Source of the DNA: Candidatus Latescibacteria bacterium 4484_181
GTDB taxonomy: Bacteria > Latescibacterota > MVCY01
Direction of reading: 5' to 3'
Length of the DNA: 5,666 bases
Assembly: GCA_002049985.1 (NCBI GenBank)
Contig: MVCY01000087.1
Location: 1 to 5,666 of the forward strand
A program made the translations under genes and the position numbers. Shown here piece after piece: positions 1 through 5,496 of this stretch. The number at the start of each line of letters is the position of its first letter. Position 1 is the stretch's first letter. The notes beneath the pieces are model-generated. The model did not search any database and had not been told where the DNA came from. It saw only the letters and a list, made by a program, of their open reading frames with translations.

Positions 1-61
1 TCTCAGAGAGCATATTTTTCTTTGGTATTAGACATTTCTGGTGAGTAATTTGTTCACAGTC

Positions 62-141
62 CAACGAAGTCAGTTTCGGTCGTTGCTTATCAATGAGCCA
101 GGCTGGCCACTGGCCGGTTGACCTGCCCACTTTAGCGCAGG
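62..141. other. Non-coding stretch with clustered short inverted repeats (possible structured RNA or leader)
   Basis: No coding frame of useful length crosses bases 1-243; stops occur in all frames. The only partial frames touch the left edge: a + strand frame that ends at the TAA at 46-48, and a minus-strand frame open to the edge. Several short stems are visible: CAACGA (62-67) with TCGTTG (80-85); GGCC (105-108) with GGCC (112-115), nested in CAGG (99-102) with CCTG (122-125); and, as an alternative pairing, CCTGC (122-126) with GCAGG (137-141). The mutually exclusive use of 122-125 would allow two folds. I compared it by eye with tRNA, SRP RNA, RNase P and 6S RNA core motifs and found no convincing match, so no RNA family is claimed. 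Confidence 0.25.
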
Positions 142-200
142 ATCAGGGTGCGGGAAGAATGTCCAGAGACCGACACAATCTAACGGCTTCGATAGCTAAA

Positions 201-227
201 ATTATACATTCCCCTATACAGTGTCAA
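201..227 (-). promoter_or_regulatory. Candidate leftward promoter with perfect consensus hexamers
   Basis: Read on the minus strand, TTGACA (complement of 222-227) is followed by TATAAT (complement of 201-206). Both are perfect sigma-70 hexamers. The spacer is only 15 bp against the optimum of 17, which weakens the call. Transcription would start near 194 and run left through the hairpin-rich stretch, away from rel. No protein frame starts soon after it. The first plausible minus-strand ATGs lie at 13 and near 33, so the product would be an RNA or a gene with a long leader beyond the window. The element overlaps the region where the rel promoter should lie. Confidence 0.35.
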
Positions 228-232
228 GTAAA

Positions 233-237
233 AAGGA
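233..237 (+). promoter_or_regulatory. Ribosome binding site that identifies the original rel start at 244
   Basis: AAGGA sits six bases before the ATG at 244. No comparable site precedes the ATG at 321, where the upstream bases are the tail of the first repeat copy (an AAGGAT at 298-303 is about 17 bases away, too far). This decides that translation originally began at 244, before the 59-bp duplication displaced the frame. Confidence 0.75.
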
Positions 238-243
238 ACAAGT

Positions 244-372
244 ATGCAACTGGAAACCGAAATGGATGAACTGCTGGGGTCGATTAGGACTTACACTAAG
301 GATAGCGACTGGAAACCGAAATGGATGAACTGCTGGGGTCGATTAGGACTTACACTAAGGATAGCGATTTGA
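244..372 (+). pseudogene. rel: Original 5' end of rel, put out of frame by a 59-bp tandem duplication
   Basis: The frame from ATG 244 has a good ribosome binding site and reads MQLETEMDELLGSIRTYTKD, the same peptide that begins the long rel frame (MDELLGS...). It then enters the second repeat copy in the wrong frame, reads unrelated residues (WKPKWMNCW...) and stops at TGA 370-372 after 42 codons. Removing one repeat copy would join this start to the main frame and give a protein of about 712 residues. As it stands, the best initiation signal in the region leads to a short dead-end peptide that overlaps the beginning of the long frame. Confidence 0.75.
249..367 (+). repeat. Exact 59-bp direct tandem duplication in the rel 5' coding region
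   Basis: Bases 249-307 are repeated without mismatch at 308-366. Identity at this offset runs for 60 positions (249-308 against 308-367), then breaks on the left at 248/307 (a/g) and on the right at 309/368 (c/t). The period is not a multiple of three, so two copies shift the frame. The lack of any divergence between copies means the duplication is very recent or is an assembly artefact. Each copy carries an ATG (262 and 321) that encodes the seventh residue of the inferred original protein. Confidence 0.97.
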
Positions 373-2441
373 GCTTGATCAGGCGGGCCTATGAGTTTGC
401 CAGCCAGGCCCATTGGGGACAGAAGCGCAAATCTGGAGACCCCTCCATTAAACATTGCATTGAAGTTGCTAAGATATTGGCAGGTCTTCATGTTGACCCA
501 ACGACCATAGCTGCGGCCTTGCTTCACGACACCCTTGAGGACACAGATGTCACCTACCAGCATATAGAGAGAGAGTTCGGCCAGGAGATAGCAATGTTGG
601 TCGACGGGGTAACAAAGATTGGCGGGCTGAGATTCCAGAGCAGAGAGGCCGAGCAGGCAGAAAATTTCCGCAAGATGTTCCTTTCTATGGCGAAGGATAT
701 ACGAGTGATTCTGATTAAGTTCGCCGATCGTCTACATAATATGCGCACTTTGCAGTACTTAGAGCCAAAGCAGCGAAGGCGAATCGCTCGGGAAACCAGG
801 GATATCTATGCTCCTTTGGCACACCGTTTTGGTATTGCCAGAATTAAGTGGGAACTTGAGGATTTGAGTTTGAAATTCTTGGCCCCCAGGTGTTACCGAA
901 ATATAGAAGAGAAAGTGAGACTGAGCCGCCAGCAGCGAGAAAGTTACATTGAAGAGATAAAGACACCCATTCAAAAGGCCTTGATGCGGGCAGGGATAAA
1001 GGCAAAAATCATCGGGCGCCCCAAGAATTTCTATAGCATCTACGGGAAGATGAAGAGCAGAGGAAAACCTTTTGAGCAGATATACGACCTTTTTGCCATC
1101 AGGATTATTGTGGATTCGATAGAGGAATGTTACCATACTCTGGGGTTGGTGCACGCTATGTTCACTCCTGTGGCTGACCGGTTTAAAGACTTTATCGCCA
1201 CTCCAAAGTCAAATATGTACCAGTCGCTGCATACCACCGTGATAGGCCCTCGGAGGCAAATGGTGGAGGTGCAAATCAGGACGAAAAAGATGGACCAAAT
1301 AGCTGAGGAGGGAATAGCTGCACATTGGGTGTACAAGGAGGGAAGGCAGAAACTGAATGACCTGGACAAGAAGATGTTCTGGCTCAGACACCTGCTGGAT
1401 TGGCAGCGTGATACTGTTAGTTACTCCGACTTTATGAAGGAGTTGAAGGAGACTCTATTTCAAGACGAAATATTTGTGTTTACCCCAAAAGGGGATCTAA
1501 AGCAATTGCCTAAGGGTAGCACTCCTATCGACTTTGCCTTTGCAGTGCATACGGATGTGGGGGTGCACTGTTGGGGAGCGAAGGTGAATGGGCGGATGGC
1601 CTCCTTGGATTCCCCGCTGAAAAACGGTGACGTGGTGGAAATTATTACCTCCGCAAACCAGGTGCCCCACCGTGACTGGCTTAACGTGGTTAAGACTTCA
1701 AAAGCCCGCAGCCGTATTCGAAGATGGCTGCGGGCAGAGGAATATGTCCACAGCGTCCGACTTGGCCGGGAGCTGATGGAACAAGAGCTCAAAAAAAGAG
1801 CGGCGAGGTTGACAGAGGAAGAACTGCTTAACCTTGCCCTCTCTATGGGGATCACGGATGTGGAGCATCTCTTTGCTGCCATCGGCAGCGGGAAAGCTTC
1901 CCTGAGCCGAGTAGTGAAAAAGCTATTCCCTCAGCCGCAAAGGAGATTATCCCTGCCTACAATCTTTAAACGCGTCAAACCCGAGACGACAGGAGTAACC
2001 ATTCAAGGCTATGACAATATGATGATTAGGTTTGCGAAGTGCTGCCAACCCGTGCCTGGCGATAGCATTGTCGGATTTATCACCCGAGGCAGGGGAGTGT
2101 CTATCCACAGGGTAGAATGCCCTAATGTTCCCAATTTAATGAAGGATAACGACCGAATCCTTGCGGTTCGGTGGGATTCGAATAAAGGGCAGATATTTAC
2201 TACCCAGGTTCTCGTGTCAGCCCACGACAGAAAAAATCTGCTCAATGAAATCACCGGCAGTATCTCTGCTGCTGAGGTGAATATCCGAAGCGTGACAGCG
2301 GAGGCGAAAGGGGAGATGGCTTCCATCAGGTTCTCTCTTGAAGTGCAAAATGTCCAGCACCTAACCAGAGTAATGAAAAACATTCAGAAGATTAAAGGGG
2401 TCACCGCTGTCAAAAGGGTCACTCAAGTAACGGCAGAATAA
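321..2441 (+). CDS. rel: Bifunctional (p)ppGpp synthetase/hydrolase, Rel/SpoT family
   Basis: This cytoplasmic enzyme makes (p)ppGpp from ATP and GDP/GTP and hydrolyses it, controlling the stringent response. The 706 residues show the full long-RSH layout. An HD hydrolase domain spans about 20-175, with H45, the HDTLED motif (H69, D70, E73, D74) and FADRLHN (D136), so hydrolysis should be active. The synthetase domain spans about 230-343, with GRPKNFYSIY, IYDLFAIRI (D256), RFKD (287-290) and EVQIRT (E316). RFKD is the RXKD form typical of bifunctional enzymes, not the EXDD of RelA. A TGS domain lies at about 383-443. The zinc-finger/RIS region is at about 562-602 (C574, C575, H596, C600), and a C-terminal ACT domain is at about 626-700. 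ATG 321 is the first in-frame ATG after a TAG at 303-305, but it has no good ribosome binding site. The original start is almost certainly 244, now separated by the duplication. If 321 is used, only six N-terminal residues are lost. A separate promoter for hsp20 lies downstream. Confidence 0.96.
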   Translation: MDELLGSIRTYTKDSDLSLIRRAYEFASQAHWGQKRKSGDPSIKHCIEVAKILAGLHVDPTTIAAALLHDTLEDTDVTYQHIEREFGQEIAMLVDGVTKIGGLRFQSREAEQAENFRKMFLSMAKDIRVILIKFADRLHNMRTLQYLEPKQRRRIARETRDIYAPLAHRFGIARIKWELEDLSLKFLAPRCYRNIEEKVRLSRQQRESYIEEIKTPIQKALMRAGIKAKIIGRPKNFYSIYGKMKSRGKPFEQIYDLFAIRIIVDSIEECYHTLGLVHAMFTPVADRFKDFIATPKSNMYQSLHTTVIGPRRQMVEVQIRTKKMDQIAEEGIAAHWVYKEGRQKLNDLDKKMFWLRHLLDWQRDTVSYSDFMKELKETLFQDEIFVFTPKGDLKQLPKGSTPIDFAFAVHTDVGVHCWGAKVNGRMASLDSPLKNGDVVEIITSANQVPHRDWLNVVKTSKARSRIRRWLRAEEYVHSVRLGRELMEQELKKRAARLTEEELLNLALSMGITDVEHLFAAIGSGKASLSRVVKKLFPQPQRRLSLPTIFKRVKPETTGVTIQGYDNMMIRFAKCCQPVPGDSIVGFITRGRGVSIHRVECPNVPNLMKDNDRILAVRWDSNKGQIFTTQVLVSAHDRKNLLNEITGSISAAEVNIRSVTAEAKGEMASIRFSLEVQNVQHLTRVMKNIQKIKGVTAVKRVTQVTAE

Positions 2442-2450
2442 CAAGCTTTC

Positions 2451-2464
2451 CTGATAGTTATCAG
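2451..2464. repeat. Perfect short inverted repeat after rel (CTGATA-GT-TATCAG)
   Basis: CTGATA (2451-2456) and TATCAG (2459-2464) are exact inverse complements separated by GT. The repeat starts ten bases after the rel stop codon. As RNA it would fold as a five-pair stem with an AGTT loop. There is no T-run after it, so it is not a standard intrinsic terminator. It could be an operator-like dyad or a weak mRNA 3' end structure. Confidence 0.4.
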
Positions 2465-2467
2465 AAG

Positions 2468-2493
2468 GTAGCGAGCTGTTCAGGGAGTGCTGA
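2468..2493. promoter_or_regulatory. Weak CIRCE-like (HrcA operator-like) site upstream of hsp20
   Basis: GAGTGCTGA at 2485-2493 matches the right arm of the CIRCE operator (GAGTGCTAA) at eight of nine bases. A degenerate left arm, GTAGCGAGC at 2468-2476 (about five of nine against TTAGCACTC), lies eight bases away, where the consensus has nine. It sits just upstream of the candidate -35 of a heat-shock gene, which is where an HrcA site could act. The left arm is poor, so chance is quite possible. Confidence 0.2.
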
Positions 2494-2504
2494 CAAAATT
2501 ATCC

Positions 2505-2533
2505 TTGAAATTCCGGTTCTATTTGTGTATATT
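2505..2533 (+). promoter_or_regulatory. Sigma-70-like promoter for hsp20-lon
   Basis: TTGAAA (2505-2510) and TATATT (2528-2533) each differ by one base from the consensus hexamers and are separated by the optimal 17 bp. Transcription would start near 2540, about 45 bases before the hsp20 start. The -35 with its flank (CTTGAAA) also matches the -35 of sigma-32 heat-shock promoters, but no C-rich heat-shock -10 (CCCCAT-type) follows, so the housekeeping reading is preferred. Its position in the rel-hsp20 gap indicates that hsp20 and lon can be transcribed independently of rel. Confidence 0.6.
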
Positions 2534-2573
2534 CTGTGTTGCTTCAAAGTTTAATCTTCTTCTGGTTCAGCGT

Positions 2574-2577
2574 GGAG
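2574..2577 (+). promoter_or_regulatory. Ribosome binding site of hsp20
   Basis: GGAG ends seven bases before the ATG at 2585 and supports that start. No earlier in-frame start with a comparable site is visible. Confidence 0.65.
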
Positions 2578-2584
2578 ATCGATT

Positions 2585-3025
2585 ATGAACTCTGATAATG
2601 ACCGCATTTTTCGGCAGATCTGGAAGATGCAGAGCGAGATGGAGAGACTGCTGAGGGAGTTTTTTGCCTCAAAGAACCCACTGCTTATGATGGCAGAAGA
2701 CCTCTGGCGTCCTCCCACAGATGTGTTCGAAACCGGGTCTAACTTCGTGGTAAAGATGGAGATCGCTGGGGTGAAGCAAGAAGATATCAAGATAACCCTG
2801 AGCGGTGATACGCTGATCGTTCGCGGCAGAAGGGAAGATACTTTCCCTTCTGGTAAGAGAAACTTCCGTCAGATGGAGATAAACCACGGGGCATTCGAAA
2901 GGGTGATCCTTATTCCAGCCCCTGAAGAGAATATTAGGGCCTCGTACAAAGATGGATTTCTTGAGATTACGTTACCTAAGGCGCAGCAGATAGAGTCAAG
3001 ATCCATTGAAATTAAAGCTACTTGA
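2585..3025 (+). CDS. hsp20: Small heat-shock protein, Hsp20/alpha-crystallin family
   Basis: This is an ATP-independent cytoplasmic holdase that binds unfolding proteins and keeps them refoldable or degradable. The protein has 146 residues, a normal length for bacterial Hsp20. A short N-terminal arm (1-40), rich in charged and aromatic residues, is followed by the alpha-crystallin domain from about W41-RPPTDVFE to 132. Family hallmarks are visible: the VVKMEIAGVKQEDI strand-turn (55-68), TLIVRGRR (76-83), GAFERVILIP (102-111), and the terminal A-x-x-x-x-G-F-L signature (A119 to L126) running into EITLPK. The C-terminal tail has IEI at 141-143, the I-x-I motif that docks onto neighbouring subunits in oligomers. 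The gene has its own promoter upstream. Its stop lies 16 bases before the original lon start, so the two should be co-transcribed and could act in sequence: hold, then degrade. Confidence 0.95.
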   Translation: MNSDNDRIFRQIWKMQSEMERLLREFFASKNPLLMMAEDLWRPPTDVFETGSNFVVKMEIAGVKQEDIKITLSGDTLIVRGRREDTFPSGKRNFRQMEINHGAFERVILIPAPEENIRASYKDGFLEITLPKAQQIESRSIEIKAT

Positions 3026-3027
3026 GC

Positions 3028-3034
3028 AAGAGGA
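3028..3034 (+). promoter_or_regulatory. Ribosome binding site that identifies the original lon start at 3042
   Basis: AAGAGGA ends seven bases before the ATG at 3042, immediately after the hsp20 stop. It is the strongest initiation signal in the region. The TTG at 3142, the first usable start in the long Lon frame, has no comparable site. Confidence 0.7.
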
Positions 3035-3041
3035 ATCTGAA

Positions 3042-3116
3042 ATGGACAATATCTTGCAAAAAATTCCCTCTGAGATTCCTATCCTTCCGTTGAGGAACAC
3101 AGGTCAAGTTAGTTGA
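3042..3116 (+). pseudogene. lon: Original 5' end of lon, cut off by a frame-changing deletion
   Basis: The frame from ATG 3042 encodes MDNILQKIPSE and then IPILPLRNT, the conserved opening of Lon proteases (compare IPVLPLRDV in E. coli Lon). In the family this is followed by a segment of the type VVYPHMVIPLFVGREKS. Here it instead reads GQVS and stops at TGA 3114-3116 after 24 codons. Lon-like sequence resumes in a different frame at 3103 (VKLVDDVLSGNKL). The missing piece is therefore about 17 residues, or about 50 bp. That number is not a multiple of three and explains the change of frame. Confidence 0.8.
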
Positions 3117-3141
3117 CGATGTACTGAGCGGCAACAAACTG

Positions 3142-5328
3142 TTGGGAACGATAACCCAGAGGAGTCCTGATGTAGAAGAACCAACATGGAAAGACATTTA
3201 TAACTATGGGACCGTTGCCATTGTGCATCGGATGATAAGGATGCCGGACGGAAGTATGAGAATCCTGATTCAGGGGATTGCTCGTTTCAAAATTAAGAAA
3301 CCTTTATCCGGTAAACCTTACCTGAAGGCAGAAATTGAATTATTGGAAGATATCGTGGAGAAAAGTATAGAGATAGATGCTTTGGCAAGAAATGTGTCAA
3401 ATCAATTTCAGCGGATTATCTCCCTGGTACCCAATCTTCCTGATGAGCTGGGAGTAGCCGTAGCAAACATCGATGACCCGGGTAGATTGGCCGACCTGGT
3501 TGCCTCTGATCTGAACATCTCTACCTCTGAAAAGCAAGAGATTCTGGAGACTGTTGAGGTCAAAAAGAGATTAGAGAAGTTAACTGTCCTTCTAGCCAGG
3601 GAGCTTCAGGTAGTAGAACTGGAGACGAGGATTCAGAAAGAAGCCAAAAGTGAGCTGGAGAAGACGCAGAGAGAATATTTCCTCCGTCAGCAGCTTCAGG
3701 CCATTCAGAAGGAGTTGGGTGAAGGTGACCCCAGGGCAGTGGAGATAAACGAATTGAGAAGTAAGATAGAGGCTGCTAAAATGCCCAAAGAGGCGAAGAA
3801 AGAGGCAGAGAAGGAACTGTCTCGATTGGAGAAGATGATGACCGGGTCCCCGGAATATACAGTGGTAAGGACATATTTGGACTGGTTAACTTCTCTGCCC
3901 TGGTCGGTCTCCACTAAAGACAACCTTGATATTGCCAAGGCGCGGCAGGTGTTGGAGGAAGACCACTATAACTTGGAGAAAGTGAAGGAGCGGATATTAG
4001 AGTACCTTGCTGTGCGAAAGTTGAAGGAGGATATGAAGGGACCTATTCTCTGCTTTGTTGGTCCTCCTGGTGTGGGAAAGACCTCGCTCGGTAAGTCTAT
4101 TGCCCGAGCACTGGGCAGGAAATTCGTCCGCATCTCTTTAGGCGGGGTGAGAGACGAAGCTGAGATCCGCGGGCACAGACGGACTTATGTCGGCGCCCTC
4201 CCAGGCAGGATAATCCAGGGCATAAGAAAAGCCGGCTCCAACAACCCAGTGTTTATGATGGATGAGATCGACAAGGTGGGGGCAGACTTCCGAGGTGACC
4301 CCTCCGCCGCCTTGTTGGAAGTACTTGACCCAGAACAGAACTATAGTTTCTCTGACCACTACCTAGACGTCTCCTTTGACCTATCCCGGGTGATGTTTAT
4401 CACCACGGCCAACGTCCTTGACACCATCCCCTCGGCCCTAAGGGACAGAATGGAGGTTTTGGAGTTGCCGGGCTACACCGAAGAAGAGAAACTCCAAATT
4501 GCCAAACGCTACCTTATACCCAGGCAATTGGAAGCCCACGGCATAGCTGGAGAGCGGATAAAGTTCGAAGACGAAGTCCTCAAGAAGATAATCCGAAACT
4601 ATACTCGCGAAGCAGGGCTGCGCAACTTTGAGAGAGAAATCGCCAACATCTGTCGCAAGATTGCCAGAAATGTCGCTGAGGGCAAGAAAACTCCCCGGAA
4701 GATAACGCTCAAAAGGATAGAGAAGCTTCTTGGTCCTATCAAGTTCACCTCTGAGGTAGCTGAACGAACCAGCGAACCGGGGGTAGCCACAGGAGTGGCC
4801 TGGACACCTGCAGGTGGGGAGATCCTATTCATCGAATCCACAAAGATGAAAGGTAAGAAAGGACTTATCCTAACTGGTCAGTTAGGCGATGTGATGAAAG
4901 AATCTGCCCAAACGGCATTGAGTTACATAAGGGCAAATGCCGGGAGGTTAAAAATCCCTGAGAACTTCTTCGATCACTACGACATACACATACACGTCCC
5001 AGCGGGAGCAATCCCCAAGGATGGACCATCGGCTGGCGTCACCTTGACCACCTCTCTTGTCTCATTGCTGACCGGCACACCTGTCAGCCCGGACATTGCT
5101 ATGACCGGAGAGATTACACTGCGGGGCAGAGTATTGCCTGTCGGTGGAATCAAAGAGAAGGTGCTGGCAGCCAATAGGGCGGGGATAAAAAGGATGATAT
5201 TGCCCCAGAAAAATAAGAAAGATATGGAAGAAATCCCCCAAGAAGTGAAGGAAAAGATGAAATTCATATTCGTTGAAAACATCGGCCAGGTCTTAGAGAT
5301 AGCCCTGAAGCCGGGAACCAATTTATGA
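3142..5328 (+). CDS. lon: ATP-dependent Lon protease, N-terminus disrupted
   Basis: Lon is a cytoplasmic AAA+ serine protease that unfolds and degrades damaged and regulatory proteins. The open frame from TTG 3142 gives 728 residues. It contains most of the N-terminal substrate-binding domain (to about 160), a charged helical/coiled-coil segment (about 160-240), and an AAA+ module with Walker A GPPGVGKT (307-314), Walker B FMMDEIDK (D374, E375) and ALRDRME (432-438). The protease domain (about 545-722) has the S-K dyad: S630 in PKDGPSAG and K673 in GGIKEKVLAA. All catalytic residues are present. Coding similarity extends upstream of 3142 to 3103 (VKLVDDVLSGNKL), so TTG 3142 is only the first usable start, not the natural one. 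The original start is 3042, and about 50 bp of the conserved N-terminal domain are missing between. Restoring them would give about 778 residues, normal for Lon. The gene lies directly behind hsp20 in the same operon. Whether an active protein is made depends on whether the deletion is real. Confidence 0.95.
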   Translation: MGTITQRSPDVEEPTWKDIYNYGTVAIVHRMIRMPDGSMRILIQGIARFKIKKPLSGKPYLKAEIELLEDIVEKSIEIDALARNVSNQFQRIISLVPNLPDELGVAVANIDDPGRLADLVASDLNISTSEKQEILETVEVKKRLEKLTVLLARELQVVELETRIQKEAKSELEKTQREYFLRQQLQAIQKELGEGDPRAVEINELRSKIEAAKMPKEAKKEAEKELSRLEKMMTGSPEYTVVRTYLDWLTSLPWSVSTKDNLDIAKARQVLEEDHYNLEKVKERILEYLAVRKLKEDMKGPILCFVGPPGVGKTSLGKSIARALGRKFVRISLGGVRDEAEIRGHRRTYVGALPGRIIQGIRKAGSNNPVFMMDEIDKVGADFRGDPSAALLEVLDPEQNYSFSDHYLDVSFDLSRVMFITTANVLDTIPSALRDRMEVLELPGYTEEEKLQIAKRYLIPRQLEAHGIAGERIKFEDEVLKKIIRNYTREAGLRNFEREIANICRKIARNVAEGKKTPRKITLKRIEKLLGPIKFTSEVAERTSEPGVATGVAWTPAGGEILFIESTKMKGKKGLILTGQLGDVMKESAQTALSYIRANAGRLKIPENFFDHYDIHIHVPAGAIPKDGPSAGVTLTTSLVSLLTGTPVSPDIAMTGEITLRGRVLPVGGIKEKVLAANRAGIKRMILPQKNKKDMEEIPQEVKEKMKFIFVENIGQVLEIALKPGTNL

Positions 5329-5344
5329 GCCTGATTGCAAAAAC

Positions 5345-5363
5345 GGCCGAGGGTACTCTGGCC
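5345..5363 (-). terminator. Hairpin after lon; terminator-like on the minus strand
   Basis: GGCCGAG (5345-5351) pairs with CTC-T-GGCC (5356-5363), giving seven pairs with one bulged T and a GGTA loop. On the + strand no T-run follows, so it is not a good terminator for lon, though it may protect the mRNA end. Read on the minus strand the stem is followed by GTTTTTG, which looks like a short intrinsic terminator for leftward transcription. No minus-strand gene is visible to the right within the window. Confidence 0.35.
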
Positions 5364-5485
5364 TAAGTGTTACCAATAGACCGAAAATCTGTAGGCTTCA
5401 GTTTTGAAGGGGTCAACATCCTGTATGCAGTATCTCTTTGGCCTCTCAGAGCAGAATATATAGCCAATGCAAAACCAAAAACGAA

Positions 5486-5490
5486 AGGAG
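5486..5490 (+). promoter_or_regulatory. Ribosome binding site of the exported-protein gene
   Basis: AGGAG, within AAAGGAG, ends six bases before the ATG at 5497. It favours this start over the overlapping GTG frame that begins at 5367. Confidence 0.7.
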
Positions 5491-5496
5491 AAAGCT

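Noticed and set aside
1..13. Minus-strand ATG at 13 (or the ten-codon frame from near 33 to 3) as a divergent gene
   Set aside because: Too few codons are in the window and no clear ribosome site precedes either start.
1..48. Open + strand frame ending at TAA 46-48, possibly the tail of an upstream gene
   Set aside because: Only 15 codons are visible and nothing is recognisable, so it cannot be told from chance.
138..175. Resemblance to the SRP RNA core or the RNase P motif (GATCAGGGTGCGGGAAGAAT)
   Set aside because: There is a GGAA-like stretch but the conserved AGCAG side of the SRP loop is absent, and no RNase P core elements flank it.
1460..1882. 140-codon minus-strand open frame inside rel
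   Set aside because: It is antisense to well-conserved rel coding sequence, with no initiation signal or protein family features; a shadow frame.
2451..2464. Intrinsic terminator of rel
   Set aside because: The dyad is perfect but short and A/T-rich, and it is followed by AAGGTAGC, not a T-run.
4977..5321. 114-codon minus-strand open frame inside lon
   Set aside because: It lies opposite the catalytic Ser-Lys region of Lon, whose conservation explains the open frame.
5325..5366. Tiny ATG frame overlapping the lon stop (ATGA), 13 residues
   Set aside because: The ATGA overlap resembles translational coupling, but the product is too short, has no recognisable features, and the frame covers the hairpin at 5345-5363.
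5404..5462. Possible promoter for the exported-protein gene (TTGAAG at 5404; TATGCA or TATATA further on)
   Set aside because: The hexamers are poor or wrongly spaced (14 bp, or far more than 17), so no convincing pair exists.
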